Shown: positions 52,351 to 62,646, counted from the first letter of the stretch. The stretch is DNA of 64,000 bases from Zobellella taiwanensis (GCF_003012795.1 NZ_PXYH01000005.1:1-64000); one strand, 5' to 3'. Numbers and translations: made by a program. The notes: generated from the letters alone by a model not told the origin.

Positions 52351-53325
52351 ATGTTTACTTTTCTGCTTAAACGGGTATTCCAGGCCCTGGTGGTGATGTT
52401 TGTCATCAGCCTGGTGGCCTTTTCCATCCAGGACAACCTGGGCGACCCCCTGCGCGAGCTGGTGGGGCAATCGGTATCGGAAGAAGTGCGCCAGCAGATG
52501 CGCACCGAAATGGGGCTCAATGACCCTTTCATGATCAAATACGGCCGTTTTATCGGCAATGTGCTGCAAGGCGACTTCGGCACTTCCTATTTCTTCAAGC
52601 AGCCGACCATAGAGGTCATTTTCGAAAAACTGCCGGCGACCCTGGAGCTGGTATTTTGCGCCAGCCTGATCATCGTGGGCCTGAGCATCCCCCTTGGGGT
52701 GTATTCGGCGATCAAGCCGAGGTCCATCCTGTCCAAGGCGATTATGGGGGTGAGCATCATCGGTATTTCGGTACCCGTCTTCCTCACCGCCATCCTGCTG
52801 ATGTATGTGTTTTCCATCGAACTGGGCTGGCTGCCCGCTTACGGCCGGGGTGAACTGACCAGCCCGCTCGGCTGGGAGTCGGGGCTGTTCAACTGGCAGG
52901 GCCTGCGCAACCTGATTTTGCCGAGCATCGCCTTGTCGTCGATCATGCTGCCGCTGTTCATCCGCCTGGTACGTTCCGAAATGCTGGAGCAGCTCAGCGC
53001 CGAATACGTCAAGTTCGCCTGGGCCAAGGGCCTGGACAAGTACCGTATCTGGTTTATCCACGCCCTGAAAAACACCCTGCTGCCGCTGATCACCGTAGGC
53101 GGAGTGCAGATCGGCACCATGGTGGCCTACACCATCCTCACCGAAACCGTGTTCCAGTGGCCGGGCATCGGCCTGTTGTTCCTCGAGGCCATTACCCGGG
53201 TAGACACGCCGCTGATCACCACCTACGTGATTTTCGTGGGCTTTATCTTCGTGGTCACCAACACCATCGTCGATCTGATCTACGGCCTGGTGAACCCCAC
53301 CGTCAACCTGGCCGCCAAGGGATAA
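52351..53325 (+). CDS. Peptide ABC transporter permease (DppB-like)
   Basis: A 324-residue permease with six membrane segments: MFTFLLKRVFQALVVMFVISLVAFSIQDNLGDPLRELVG at the start, typical of DppB/OppB, and the EAA loop AEYVKFAWAKGLDKYRIWFIHALKNTLLPLITVGGVQIG that contacts the ATPase. Follows the binding protein after 128 bp of repeats. Confidence 0.94.
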   Translation: MFTFLLKRVFQALVVMFVISLVAFSIQDNLGDPLRELVGQSVSEEVRQQMRTEMGLNDPFMIKYGRFIGNVLQGDFGTSYFFKQPTIEVIFEKLPATLELVFCASLIIVGLSIPLGVYSAIKPRSILSKAIMGVSIIGISVPVFLTAILLMYVFSIELGWLPAYGRGELTSPLGWESGLFNWQGLRNLILPSIALSSIMLPLFIRLVRSEMLEQLSAEYVKFAWAKGLDKYRIWFIHALKNTLLPLITVGGVQIGTMVAYTILTETVFQWPGIGLLFLEAITRVDTPLITTYVIFVGFIFVVTNTIVDLIYGLVNPTVNLAAKG

Positions 53326-53331
53326 ACCACC

Positions 53332-54267
53332 ATGAGCACAGAACTCAATCTCGGCCGCTGGGCCCGTTTCCGGCAATCGGACTTCCTGTATCATTTCCTG
53401 CGCGACAAGGTCGCCATGGTCAGCTTCGCGGTGTTCGTGGCGCTGGCGGCGGCGGCCTTTCTGTCGCCGCTCATCGCCCCCCACAACCCCTATGATCTGG
53501 CCACCATCGACATCCTCGACTCCGAGCTGCCCCCCAGCTGGCTGGACATGGGCGACGAGCGCTTTGTGCTCGGCACCGATGTGCAGGGGCGGGACATTCT
53601 CAGCACCATCCTCTACGGCTCCCGGGTATCGCTGATGATCGGCCTGGGTGCAGTGGCGCTGCAGCTGCTGATCGGCATAGTGGTGGGGTTGTCCGCCGGC
53701 TACTTCGGCGGGCGCATCGACAACTTCCTGATGCGCATTGCCGATGTGCAGCTGTCGTTTTCCACCATGATGGTGGCCATCATCGTGTCGGCGGTATTTC
53801 AGGCCACCCTGGGCGCCGACTTCTACGCCCAGTACGCGGTGCTGATGCTGGTGGTGATCATCGGCCTGGCCGAATGGCCCCAGTATGCCCGCACCATTCG
53901 CGCCACCGTGCTGGCCGAGAAGAAGAAGGAATATGTGGAAGCGGCGCGGGTGATGGGTTTCAAATCCATGCGCATCATGTTCCGCCATATATTGCCCAAC
54001 TGCCTGTCGCCGATACTGGTGATCTCCACGGTGCAGGTGGCCAACGCCATCATGAGCGAGGCGGCGCTGTCCTTCCTCGGCCTCGGCATGCCGGTGGACA
54101 AGCCGTCCCTGGGGTCGCTGATCAGCATGGGCTTCAGCTACATCTTCTCCGGTTCCTGGTGGATCACCGCCTTCCCCGGCATCTACCTGGTGGTGCTGGT
54201 GCTGGTGATCAACCTGCTGGGCGACTGGCTGCGGGATGTGTTCAACCCCAAGGTTTATAAGGGATAA
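53332..54267 (+). CDS. Peptide ABC transporter permease (DppC-like)
   Basis: A 311-residue permease partnering the DppB-like protein: FLRDKVAMVSFAVFVALAAAAFLSPLIAPHNPYD, the family FVLGTDVQGRDILSTILYGSRVSLMIGL block, and the EAA loop EYVEAARVMGFKSMRIMFRHILPNCLSPILVISTVQVANAIMSEAALSFLGLG. Six bp after the first permease; last gene of the operon. Confidence 0.95.
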   Translation: MSTELNLGRWARFRQSDFLYHFLRDKVAMVSFAVFVALAAAAFLSPLIAPHNPYDLATIDILDSELPPSWLDMGDERFVLGTDVQGRDILSTILYGSRVSLMIGLGAVALQLLIGIVVGLSAGYFGGRIDNFLMRIADVQLSFSTMMVAIIVSAVFQATLGADFYAQYAVLMLVVIIGLAEWPQYARTIRATVLAEKKKEYVEAARVMGFKSMRIMFRHILPNCLSPILVISTVQVANAIMSEAALSFLGLGMPVDKPSLGSLISMGFSYIFSGSWWITAFPGIYLVVLVLVINLLGDWLRDVFNPKVYKG

Positions 54268-54604
54268 CTCACGGCCGCAGAGCGTTCAGCGTTAAATGGC
54301 TGTTCCGAATAGTAGATCACCGTCGGCGGCGACTGGGTTCTGCCAAGCAGACCCTCCGCGCCAGGGCCGGAAAATGCTTGCCGTTCCGGCATTCCCGCCA
54401 TCCCTGGCGGTCAGAAGCGCGGCGGATCCCCCAGGGATGGGTTCACGGCGTGTCTGCGTGCGGGGCCCGAAATTCCTTCCGCAGACAATGGCGGTGGCGT
54501 TGCGCCGGCACCTGCAAGTACCCCTTGCCTGCGGCTGACAGCTTACGGCTCGGTGTGTTTATGGTTATGATCCTCATGCTTATTCGCCACACCCGGAGCC
54601 CGCC
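54268..54604. other. Intergenic region with a third, divergent repeat copy
   Basis: 337 bp without a convincing gene. At about 54430-54466, CCCCCAGGGATGGGTTCACGGCGTGTC resembles, in the same sense as the 1828 copy, the CCCAGAGATGGGTTTGAAGCGTGTC part of the repeat at 58500 read in reverse. CCATCCCTGGCGG and CCGGAAAATGCTTGCCGTTCCGG are further palindromic bits. Confidence 0.45.
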
Positions 54605-55945
54605 TTGCCTGCCACCCTGTGTTCGCTGTTTCCTGCCTCAGTGCGCCGGTCACTGGCCGGCGGCCTGATCCTGGCCGCCATGATGATGGTTGCCGCCGGC
54701 CTGCTGGGAGCGCCGCTGGCAACCCACTGGCCGGGGCTGGCGTACTGGTGCGCGGCGACCCTGCTGTGGCCGGGGCTGGCCCACCGCAACCGCACCCAGG
54801 CGCTGGTGTTGCTGCTGGTGGGCGGCGCTTGCCTGGCCTGGAGCGCGGGGCAGGGGGCCGAGGTGGATCCGGCGCGGCTGGTGGCCGGCAACAGCGGCCT
54901 GCTGTCCATGCTGGTGGCGGTGAGCTTTTTAAGCCTGGTCAGCCGGCCGCACACCGGGGATGAAGAACGCGCTCCCCAAGGCCGACGGGCGCTGGCGTCT
55001 ACCCTGGCGGCGGTGCATCTGTTTGGCTCTGTGATCAACCTGTCGTCGGTGTTTATCATCGGCGACCGCCTGGCACGGCGCGGCAGCGTGACCCGGGAGC
55101 AGGCACTGGCGCTGATCCGCAGCTTTACCGCCGCCGCCTTCTGGTCGCCGTTTTTCGGCGCCATGGCGGTGTCCTTAAGCGTGGCGCCCGAGGCCAGGCT
55201 GCCCACCCTTTGGCTGGTGAGCATGCCCCTGGCGCTGTGCAGCCTGCTGCTGACCGGCTGGCAGCTTGGCCGCCGGCAAGCTCACGGTGAAAACGCCCCT
55301 GTGGCTGAGTTTACCGGCTATCCGCTGCAGGCCGGCGGTCTGCTGCTGCCGGGGCTGCTGGCGGCGGCGGTGCTGGCACTGCACCAGTGGCAGCCGCAGT
55401 TGTCCATTCTGGCGGTGATCACCCTGCTGGCCCCGGCGCTGACCCTGCTTATTCTTGCGATCAGACGGCAACGGCCGCTGGCGGCGGTGAGAGGACTGGT
55501 CAATGACCGGTTGCCGCAAATGGGCAACGAGCTGGCACTGTTCCTCGCCGCCGGGGTGCTGGGCTATGGCCTGGAAACCCTGTTTGCCAGCCTGGGCGGC
55601 AGCCTGCCGCTGACGCAGTTTGGCGCCCAGGAAGCCAGCGTGACCTATCTGGCCACCGTGCTGCTGGCGCTGCTCGGCATCCACCCCATTATCTGCATCT
55701 CCCTGGCGGGGGCGGTGCTGATGCCCCTTGCCCCCGACCACACCCTGCTGGCGCTGGTGTTTCTGTCGTCCTGGGCGGTGGGCACCGCCACCGGGCCGCT
55801 GTCGGGCATTAACCTGGCATTCCAGGGCCGCTACGGGCTGGACTCCTTTTCCATCATGCGCTGGAACCTGGGCTATGCGGCGGTGATGTCGGCGCTGGTG
55901 GTGGTCGGAATTTTTGTGCTGGCGGCGCTGACCGGGCTGGCGTAA
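54605..55945 (+). CDS. Polytopic inner-membrane protein, putative transporter
   Basis: A 446-residue very hydrophobic protein with 11 to 12 membrane segments. Centre (HLFGSVINLSSVFIIGDRLARRGSVTREQALALIRSFTAAAFWSPFFGAMAVSLSVAP) and end (LLALLGIHPIICISLAGAVLMPLAPDHTLLALVFLSSWAVGTATGPLSGINLAFQGRYG) recall ion-transporter-superfamily (ArsB/TSUP-like) repeats, but I do not recognise the family with confidence. TTG start at 54605 with GGAG 6 nt upstream. It is followed by a small membrane-protein frame. Confidence 0.7.
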   Translation: MPATLCSLFPASVRRSLAGGLILAAMMMVAAGLLGAPLATHWPGLAYWCAATLLWPGLAHRNRTQALVLLLVGGACLAWSAGQGAEVDPARLVAGNSGLLSMLVAVSFLSLVSRPHTGDEERAPQGRRALASTLAAVHLFGSVINLSSVFIIGDRLARRGSVTREQALALIRSFTAAAFWSPFFGAMAVSLSVAPEARLPTLWLVSMPLALCSLLLTGWQLGRRQAHGENAPVAEFTGYPLQAGGLLLPGLLAAAVLALHQWQPQLSILAVITLLAPALTLLILAIRRQRPLAAVRGLVNDRLPQMGNELALFLAAGVLGYGLETLFASLGGSLPLTQFGAQEASVTYLATVLLALLGIHPIICISLAGAVLMPLAPDHTLLALVFLSSWAVGTATGPLSGINLAFQGRYGLDSFSIMRWNLGYAAVMSALVVVGIFVLAALTGLA

Positions 55946-56010
55946 TGGCGGTGGCGGTGACACAATCGGGGGCGGCAAAACGGGCCGCAGAGGCTCTGCA
56001 GGAGATGACC

Positions 56011-56106
56011 GTGAAATTTATCTGGCTCAAGGTGTTGCTGACCGTGGCGATTTTCGCCGGCCTGTTCGGCTGGGTCTATTACAAGGTGGCCCACGGCGGC
56101 ATTTGA
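56011..56106 (+). CDS. Small single-pass membrane protein
   Basis: A 31-residue frame, (V/M)KFIWLKVLLTVAIFAGLFGWVYYKVAHGGI, with one membrane segment. The GTG at 56011 has AGGAG 6 nt upstream. The same frame also opens at an ATG at 55945 that overlaps the stop of the preceding membrane protein (TAATG), which would give 53 residues and translational coupling. Either way it looks like a partner or small subunit of the upstream transporter. It is too short for most gene finders. Confidence 0.45.
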   Translation: MKFIWLKVLLTVAIFAGLFGWVYYKVAHGGI

Positions 56107-56320
56107 ATGCGGCAACCCGGTCATGCCGTTACAACGCGCGGTATTTGGCAGGTCGGAGTGCCGAGACAGTCTGCACAAAAAATATGCGACAACCCGGTCT
56201 GGCCATTTGCGCGCTGCCGGGTTCTACTGCATAATGTGCGCCTCAAAATCTGAGGTGCGGTGTGCTGGTACTCTTCGCATGCTCCGTCTACTTCTTCAAT
56301 CAACCATATAAAGTTGCATC

Positions 56321-58414
56321 ATGTCTGACTTATCTCATTACAGAAACATCGGTATTTTTGCTCACGTTGACGCGGGCAAGACCACCACTACCGAACGTAT
56401 CCTCAAGCTGACCGGTAAAATCCACAAGGCAGGCGAGACCCACGACGGTGAGTCCACTACCGACTTCATGGAGCAGGAAGCCGAGCGGGGTATTACCATC
56501 CAGTCCGCAGCCGTCAGCTGCTTCTGGAAAGGTCACCGTTTCAACGTTATCGACACCCCCGGACACGTTGACTTCACCGTTGAAGTGTACCGTTCACTGA
56601 AAGTGCTGGACGGCGGTATCGGCGTATTCTGTGGTTCCGGCGGCGTTGAGCCCCAGTCCGAAACCAACTGGCGCTATGCCAACGAATCCGGCGTTGCCCG
56701 TCTGATCTTCGTGAACAAGCTGGACCGTATGGGTGCCGACTTCTTCCGCGTGGTTCAGCAGACCCGCGACGTGCTGGCCGCCAACCCGGTGATCATGGTG
56801 CTGCCCATCGGCCGCGAAGACGAGTTCAAGGGTGTGGTAGACCTGCTGACCCGCAAGGCCTACATCTGGGACAACTCCGGTGACCCCGAGAAGTACACCA
56901 TCGAAGACGTGCCGGCCGACATGGTTGACCAGGTTGAAGAGTACCGCGAGCTGCTGGTAGAAAGTGCCGTAGAGCAGGACGACGACCTGATGGAAGCCTA
57001 CATGGAAGGTGAAGAGCCCTCCATCGAGGACATCAAGCGCTGCATCCGCAAGGGTACCCGCACCATGGCCCTGTTCCCGGCCTACTGTGGTTCCGCGTTC
57101 AAGAACAAGGGCATGCAGCTGGTGCTGGACGCCGTGAACGACTACCTGCCGAGCCCGACCGAAGTTGATCCGCAGCCGCTGACCGACGAAGAAGGCAAGG
57201 AAACCGGTGAGTTCGCCATCGTTGACGCCGATGCCCCGCTGAAGGCGCTGGCATTCAAGATCATGGACGACCGTTTCGGCGCCCTGACCTTCGTGCGTAT
57301 CTACTCCGGCCGCATCAAGAAGGGTGACACCATCCTCAACAGCGCCACCGGCAAAACCGAGCGTATCGGCCGCATGGTGGAAATGCATGCCGACCAGCGC
57401 AGCGAACTGGACTCCGCCCAGGCCGGCGACATCATCGCCATCATCGGCATGAAGAACGTGCAGACCGGTCACACCCTGTGTGACGTCAAGCACCCCTGCA
57501 CCCTGGAAGCCATGGTGTTCCCCGAGCCGGTGATCTCCATCGCCGTTGCGCCGAAGGACAAAGGCGGTTCCGAGAAGATGGGCGTGGCCATCGGCAAGCT
57601 GGTTGCCGAAGACCCGACCTTCCGCGTTGAAACCGACGAAGACTCCGGTGAAACCATCCTCAAAGGCATGGGCGAACTGCACCTGGACATCAAGGTCGAC
57701 ATTCTCAAGCGTACCTACGGCGTTGAGCTGATTGTGGGTGAGCCCCAGGTGGCCTACCGCGAAACCATCACCGCCGAAGTGGAAGACAGCTACACCCACA
57801 AGAAGCAGTCTGGTGGTTCCGGCCAGTACGGTAAAATCGACTACGTTATCCGTCCGGGCGAAGCCAACACCGGCCTGGTGTTCAAGTCTTCCGTGGTGGG
57901 TGGTAACGTGCCGAAGGAATTCTGGCCCGCCATCGAAAAGGGTGTAGCCAGCATGATGAGCACCGGTCCCATCGCCGGCTTCCCGGTGCTGGACATCGAG
58001 TTCGAGCTGACCGACGGTGCCTACCACGCCGTTGACTCCTCCGCCATCGCGTTCGAAATCGCCGCTCGTGGCGCCTTCCGTCAGACTCTGCCGAAGGCCA
58101 AGCCCCAGCTGCTGGAGCCGATCATGAAGGTGGACGTGTTCACTCCGGAAGATCACGTGGGTGATGTTATCGGTGACCTGAACCGTCGTCGCGGCATGAT
58201 CAAGGATCAGGTTGCCGGCGTGACCGGTGTACGCGTTAAGGCCGACGTACCCCTGTCCGAAATGTTCGGTTACATCGGCTCCCTGCGCACCATGACTTCT
58301 GGCCGTGGCCAGTTCTCCATGGAATTCTCTCACTACGCTGCCTGCCCCGCCAACGTGGCCGACAAGGTGGTTGAGAAGGTGAAAGAGCGCAAGGCCGCTG
58401 AAGCCAAGAAGTAA
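56321..58414 (+). CDS. fusA2: Elongation factor G, second copy (EF-G2)
   Basis: A 697-residue EF-G. G1 is [16 protein letters not shown]2 region [11 protein letters not shown]3 [10 protein letters not shown]4 NKLDRMGA, and domain IV has the usual GGVPKEF-like [17 protein letters not shown]. It stands alone rather than within rpsL-rpsG-fusA-tuf, as for the second EF-G of Vibrio, Shewanella and Aeromonas. Codon usage is clearly optimised compared with neighbours, so it is highly expressed. A promoter-like TGCATAATG lies at about 56229. Confidence 0.93.
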   Translation: MSDLSHYRNIGIFAHVDAGKTTTTERILKLTGKIHKAGETHDGESTTDFMEQEAERGITIQSAAVSCFWKGHRFNVIDTPGHVDFTVEVYRSLKVLDGGIGVFCGSGGVEPQSETNWRYANESGVARLIFVNKLDRMGADFFRVVQQTRDVLAANPVIMVLPIGREDEFKGVVDLLTRKAYIWDNSGDPEKYTIEDVPADMVDQVEEYRELLVESAVEQDDDLMEAYMEGEEPSIEDIKRCIRKGTRTMALFPAYCGSAFKNKGMQLVLDAVNDYLPSPTEVDPQPLTDEEGKETGEFAIVDADAPLKALAFKIMDDRFGALTFVRIYSGRIKKGDTILNSATGKTERIGRMVEMHADQRSELDSAQAGDIIAIIGMKNVQTGHTLCDVKHPCTLEAMVFPEPVISIAVAPKDKGGSEKMGVAIGKLVAEDPTFRVETDEDSGETILKGMGELHLDIKVDILKRTYGVELIVGEPQVAYRETITAEVEDSYTHKKQSGGSGQYGKIDYVIRPGEANTGLVFKSSVVGGNVPKEFWPAIEKGVASMMSTGPIAGFPVLDIEFELTDGAYHAVDSSAIAFEIAARGAFRQTLPKAKPQLLEPIMKVDVFTPEDHVGDVIGDLNRRRGMIKDQVAGVTGVRVKADVPLSEMFGYIGSLRTMTSGRGQFSMEFSHYAACPANVADKVVEKVKERKAAEAKK

Positions 58415-58440
58415 GCCCGGCTAACCCCGCTTACTTCCAT

Positions 58441-58470
58441 AAAAACCGCTGCTTCGGCAGCGGTTTTTTT
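58441..58470 (+). terminator. Rho-independent terminator of fusA2
   Basis: AAAAACCGCTGC-TTCG-GCAGCGGTTTTTTT, a strong tetraloop hairpin with T-run, 27 bp after the stop. Confidence 0.95.
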
Positions 58471-58499
58471 ATGGGCGGAACAATCCGCGAACGCAATGG

Positions 58500-58614
58500 G
58501 AAGCAACAGCGCGGTTGCGCTCCGCTGACACGCTTCAAACCCATCTCTGGGGCGCTCGGCACATGCCAGCCCTGGCATGTGACGGTCAGCTGCGGCAATC
58601 CCCGCTGTTGCTTC
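58500..58614. repeat. 115-bp repeat element with 12-bp terminal inverted repeats (MITE-like)
   Basis: The ends GAAGCAACAGCG (58500-58511) and CGCTGTTGCTTC (58603-58614) are perfect inverted repeats. The centre carries the palindrome CACATGCCAGCCCTGGCATGTG-type core (arms CACATGCCAG/CTGGCATGTG, 58560-58582). A second copy in opposite orientation, less intact, lies at 1828-1948, and a fragment at about 54430. It encodes no protein. Confidence 0.78.
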
Positions 58615-58712
58615 TGGGGCTACGAGCCGCCTGTTTACCGTCATTCCCGCACTTTCATGCGTCGCTCCTGCGAAGGCGGGAACGGCCCCAGACCCCGCCA
58701 TTATTCAATACT

Positions 58713-59042
58713 CGCCACCAGAACGACAATGTCCATAGCCGCAACGCGGTTGAGGTGGTTATATCGGGCGGGGAGCAGATTGGCTTCGTGCCTGAAGAAG
58801 ATGCTCAAGACTTGGCTCCGCTGCTTGATTCCGGCCACAAGTACACTGCACATGTAAAAAGATTGCTCACCGAAGGAAGGAGCCCAATTCCCGTGGTGTT
58901 CGCGTCCGTATATCGCGCCGATGCTGACCTTTCGTCTAAAAAGGGTTCCGCCACGAGTTCCCAGCAACCTGTGGGGAGTGTCCTGTTACGTATATTTGTC
59001 GTTTTGGTGGTGGTTGGGCTAATAATAAAAGCGTGCAGTTGA
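58713..59042 (+). pseudogene. HIRAN-domain protein, 5' truncated
   Basis: From about 58713 the frame reads RNAVEVVISGGEQIGFVPEEDAQDLAPLLDSGHKYTAHVKRLLTEGRSPIPVVFASVYRADAD, the C-terminal two-thirds of a HIRAN domain, followed by a linker and a C-terminal membrane segment (VLLRIFVVLVVVGLIIKACS). The first part of the domain is missing: upstream sequence in this frame is the repeat element and REP-like DNA. The frame is open to 58515, but those residues are translated repeat. Truncation by repeat insertion or deletion is the likely cause; a short expressed form cannot be excluded. Confidence 0.6.
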
Positions 59043-59208
59043 TGCGCCAACGCGCACTCGGTGTTGTGGGTGTTCACAACCGGCTGGTATGCAGCGGGTA
59101 ATCAGGCCATTGCCATTATTTATGGTCGTCAGCACGATTGAAGCTACATTTTAACCGCGCTGGCCTGTACCATTGCGGGTTTACTTCTGCACAGAGCGCT
59201 TTCACTTC

Positions 59209-59808
59209 ATGTCCACCTTTCTCTCCGGCTTTGCCCTCAGCTTTTCCCTGATCCTGGCGATTGGCTCGCAAAATGCCTTTGTGCTCAAGCAGGGCATTAA
59301 ACGCCATCATGTGTTTGTGGTGTGTGCGGTGTGTGCCCTGTCCGATGCACTGCTTATTTCCCTTGGCGTGGCGGGCTTTGGTGCCATGGTAAAGCAGTTT
59401 CCGGCCATTGAGACGGTGGCCCGTTACGCGGGTGCGGCCTTTTTGGCGGTGTATGCGCTGTTAAGCTTTAAATCGGCTTTTGGTAACAACCATGCCATGA
59501 CGGCGGCGGGGGATGTCCAGCAATCGCTGCTTAAAACCGTGGCTATCTGTCTGGCCTTTACCTGGCTTAACCCCCATGTGTATCTGGATACGGTGGTGCT
59601 GCTGGGCTCCATTTCAACCCAGTATCAGGCTCAGGGGCTGTTTGCCCTGGGGGCCATGTCGGCCTCGCTGGTGTTCTTTTTCAGCCTGGGTTACGGCGCC
59701 CGGGTGCTGGCCCCGGTGTTCAGCCGGCCAAAGGCCTGGAAGGTGCTGGAGTTTGTGGTGGGGGTGATGATGGCGACCATAGCGGTCACGCTGGTGATGG
59801 AGGGCTAG
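59209..59808 (+). CDS. argO: LysE/ArgO-family amino-acid exporter
   Basis: A 199-residue transporter with six membrane segments. FALSFSLILAIGSQNAFVLKQGIKRHHVFVVCAVCALSDALLISLGVAGFG and LAFTWLNPHVYLDTVVLLGSIS are highly typical of ArgO/LysE. It exports arginine and possibly lysine. Start MSTFLSGF at 59209. A regulator (argP/iciA) is not next to it here. A GCCCCGT/ACGGGGC hairpin follows at 59811-59828. Confidence 0.92.
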   Translation: MSTFLSGFALSFSLILAIGSQNAFVLKQGIKRHHVFVVCAVCALSDALLISLGVAGFGAMVKQFPAIETVARYAGAAFLAVYALLSFKSAFGNNHAMTAAGDVQQSLLKTVAICLAFTWLNPHVYLDTVVLLGSISTQYQAQGLFALGAMSASLVFFFSLGYGARVLAPVFSRPKAWKVLEFVVGVMMATIAVTLVMEG

Positions 59809-59810
59809 GT

Positions 59811-59828
59811 GCCCCGTGTTAACGGGGC
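59811..59828. terminator. Hairpin after argO
   Basis: GCCCCGT (59811-59817) and ACGGGGC (59822-59828) form a perfect stem around GTTA, just after the argO stop. There is no T-run, so termination strength is uncertain. Confidence 0.5.
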
Positions 59829-59840
59829 AAGGTGCTAATA

Positions 59841-59868
59841 GGCGGGCAGGTTGCCCGCGCTCCAAAGA
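59841..59868. repeat. 28-bp dispersed hairpin repeat, copy 2
   Basis: Identical to 21514-21541. It ends 3 bp before the dxs stop on the opposite side, that is, in the immediate 3' untranslated part of dxs. Confidence 0.8.
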
Positions 59869-59871
59869 ACC

Positions 59872-61737
59872 TCAGCGGGCCAGATAGTCCTGTACCGCCT
59901 GGGTAATGCCGTCGGCATCCAGGCCCAGCTTGGCCCAAATCTGCTGCTGGCTGCCCTGCTCGATAAAGTAGTCGGGCAAGCCCAAATTCAGCACCGGCAC
60001 CGGCTTTTTATGGCGCATCAGGCACTCGTTCACCGCCGAGCCGGCGCCGCCCATAATGGCGTTTTCTTCCACCGTCACCAGCAGCTCGTGCTCATCCGCC
60101 AGCGCCAGCACCAGGGCTTCGTCCAGGGGTTTCACAAAGCGCATGTCCACCAGGGTGGCATTCAAGGCCTCGGCGGCGGCTTCGGCGGCAGGCAGCAGGG
60201 TGCCAAAGTTGAGCAATGCGACGCGTTCGCCCTGGCGCAGGTGCCGGCCCTTGCCAAGCTCCAGGGCGGTCATGGTGGCGTCGATCTCCGCCCCCCGGCC
60301 GCTGCCGCGGGGGTAGCGCACGGCGGCGGGGCCGGGGTGCATATAGCCGGTGTAGAGCATTTGCCGGCATTCGTTTTCGTCCGCCGGGGTCATGATCACC
60401 ATGTTGGGCACGGTGCGCATAAAGCTCAAGTCAAAGGCGCCCTGGTGAGTGGGGCCGTCGGCGCCCACAATGCCGGCGCGGTCGATGGCAAACAGCACGT
60501 CCAGGTTTTGCAGCGCCACATCGTGGATCAGCTGATCGTAGGCGCGCTGCAAAAAGGTGGAGTAAATGGCCACCACCGGCTTTTTGCCTTCAATGGCCAG
60601 GCCCGCGGCCAGGGTCACGGCATGCTGCTCGGCAATGGCCACGTCGAAGTAGCGTTTGGGAAATTCCCGGGAGAAGCGCACCAGGCCCGAGCCTTCGCGC
60701 ATGGCCGGGGTAATGGCCATCAGCTTGTTGCAGTCGCGGGCCATATCGCACAGCCAGTTGCCGAAAATGGCGGAGAAACTGGGGCTGGCGGGGGCGCTTT
60801 TGGGCAGGCTGTTGGTGGCCGGATCGAATTTGGGCACACCGTGGTAGCCAATAGGGTCTTGTTCGGCAGGCAGGTAGCCCTTGCCCTTGCGGGTCATCAC
60901 GTGCAGGAACTGGGGCCCCTTGAGCTTGCGCATGTTGCGCAGGGTGTCCACCAGGGTATTGATGTCGTGGCCGTCGATGGGGCCCACGTAGTTGAAGCCG
61001 AATTCCTCGAACAGGGTGCCGGGTACCACCATGCCTTTCAGGTGCTCTTCGGTGCGCCGGGCCAGCTCCTTCAGCGGCGGCAATATTTCCAGCGCCTTTT
61101 TGCCGCCCTCGCGCAAGGTGCTGTACAGCGAGCCGGACATGATGCGGGCCAGGTGGTTGTTGAGCGCGCCCACGTTCTCGGAAATGGACATTTCGTTGTC
61201 GTTCAGCACCACCAGCAGGTCTTTGTGCAGATCGCCGGCGTGGTTCAGGGCCTCAAAGGCCATGCCGGCGGTCAGGGCGCCGTCGCCGATCACCGCCACC
61301 ACCTTGCGGTTCTGCTTTTCCTCGTCGGCGGCAATGGCCATGCCCAGCGCCGCGCCGATGCTGGTGCTGGAGTGGCCCACCGACAGGGTGTCGTATTCGC
61401 TTTCTTCCCGCCAGGGGAAGGGATGCAGGCCCTGGTACTGGCGGATGCTGCCCATGCGCTCGCGCCGGCCGGTGAGGATCTTGTGGGGGTAGGCCTGGTG
61501 GCCCACGTCCCACACCAGGCGGTCGAAGGGGGTCTTGTACACATAATGCAGCGCCACCGTCAGCTCCACCACGCCCAGCCCCGAGGCCAGGTGGCCGCTG
61601 CTGCGGCTGACCGAGTGCAGCAAATAGGATCTCAGCTCCTCGCACAGGGCGGGCAGCCTGTCCTGGGGCAGGCTGCGCAGCTCTTCCGGCAGGTTGGCCA
61701 GCGCCAGGGTCGGGTAATCGGCAATGTTCAGACTCAT
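59872..61737 (-). CDS. dxs: 1-deoxy-D-xylulose-5-phosphate synthase
   Basis: A 621-residue thiamine-diphosphate enzyme, first step of the MEP isoprenoid pathway. Motifs: [36 protein letters not shown] (ThDP Mg-binding GDG...N), [15 protein letters not shown] and [21 protein letters not shown]. Standard length. Last gene of the xseB-ispA-dxs operon, 21 bp after ispA. Confidence 0.98.
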   Translation of the reverse strand: MSLNIADYPTLALANLPEELRSLPQDRLPALCEELRSYLLHSVSRSSGHLASGLGVVELTVALHYVYKTPFDRLVWDVGHQAYPHKILTGRRERMGSIRQYQGLHPFPWREESEYDTLSVGHSSTSIGAALGMAIAADEEKQNRKVVAVIGDGALTAGMAFEALNHAGDLHKDLLVVLNDNEMSISENVGALNNHLARIMSGSLYSTLREGGKKALEILPPLKELARRTEEHLKGMVVPGTLFEEFGFNYVGPIDGHDINTLVDTLRNMRKLKGPQFLHVMTRKGKGYLPAEQDPIGYHGVPKFDPATNSLPKSAPASPSFSAIFGNWLCDMARDCNKLMAITPAMREGSGLVRFSREFPKRYFDVAIAEQHAVTLAAGLAIEGKKPVVAIYSTFLQRAYDQLIHDVALQNLDVLFAIDRAGIVGADGPTHQGAFDLSFMRTVPNMVIMTPADENECRQMLYTGYMHPGPAAVRYPRGSGRGAEIDATMTALELGKGRHLRQGERVALLNFGTLLPAAEAAAEALNATLVDMRFVKPLDEALVLALADEHELLVTVEENAIMGGAGSAVNECLMRHKKPVPVLNLGLPDYFIEQGSQQQIWAKLGLDADGITQAVQDYLAR

Positions 61738-61758
61738 AGGCTTGTCGTTGTGCTCGCC

Positions 61759-62646
61759 TCAGTACTCGCGCTTGACGATGTAGCGGGCGAAGGCTTCCAG
61801 TGTGTGAGTTGGGTAGGGGAGTTCGGCCAGCGCCGCCAGGGCGTCCTGGTAGAGCGACTCGGCCAGCCGGCGGGCACCGTCCAGCCCGAGCAGGGCGGGA
61901 TAGGTGCTTTTTTGCTGGACCAGGTCCTTGCCCTGGGTCTTGCCCAGGGTGGCGGTGTCGGCGGTGATATCGAGGATATCGTCCTGCACCTGGAAGGCCA
62001 GGCCAATGGCCTCGGCATAGCGGCTGAGGGCCGCCAGCTCGGCTTCCTGCAGGGTGGGGGAGCACAAGGCGCCCAGGCGCACGGCGGCGCGGATCAGTGC
62101 ACCGGTCTTGTGCCGGTGAATCCGCTCCAGGGTCTCGCGGTCGATGGCCTTGCCCTCGTGGCGGATATCCAGTGCCTGGCCGCCGCACATGCCGCCATAG
62201 CCGCTGGCCCGGGCCAGCTCCTGTACCATGCGCAGCCGGCGGCCGGTGTCGGCGGCGTTTTCCGGCTGTTCGGCGAGCAGTTCGAAGGCCAGGGTCTGCA
62301 GGGCGTCGCCGGCGAGGATGGCGGTGGCTTCGTCAAAGGCCTTGTGCACCGTAGGCTGGCCCCGGCGCAGATCGTCGTCGTCCATCGCCGGCAAGTCGTC
62401 GTGGATAAGGGAATAGGCGTGAATGCACTCGACTGCCGCCGCCGCCGCGTCCGCCACCGGGCTCTGGCCGGCGCCGAGCAGGTCGGCGCTGGCGTACACC
62501 AGCATGGGGCGGACCCGTTTACCGCCCTGCATCAGGCCGTATTCCATGGCTTCCCGCAACTCGGGGGCCAGCCGGTCGAACCGGGCGATGGCCCGGCGCA
62601 GGGTATCGTCGGTCCGCCGGGCGTAATGCTGCTGTATCGGGATCAC
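61759..62646 (-). CDS. ispA: Farnesyl diphosphate synthase (geranyltranstransferase)
   Basis: A 295-residue polyprenyl synthase. The two Asp-rich motifs are [20 protein letters not shown] and [22 protein letters not shown] is the substrate-binding part. Makes farnesyl diphosphate from IPP and DMAPP. GTG start overlapping the xseB stop (GTGA). Confidence 0.97.
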   Translation of the reverse strand: MIPIQQHYARRTDDTLRRAIARFDRLAPELREAMEYGLMQGGKRVRPMLVYASADLLGAGQSPVADAAAAAVECIHAYSLIHDDLPAMDDDDLRRGQPTVHKAFDEATAILAGDALQTLAFELLAEQPENAADTGRRLRMVQELARASGYGGMCGGQALDIRHEGKAIDRETLERIHRHKTGALIRAAVRLGALCSPTLQEAELAALSRYAEAIGLAFQVQDDILDITADTATLGKTQGKDLVQQKSTYPALLGLDGARRLAESLYQDALAALAELPYPTHTLEAFARYIVKREY

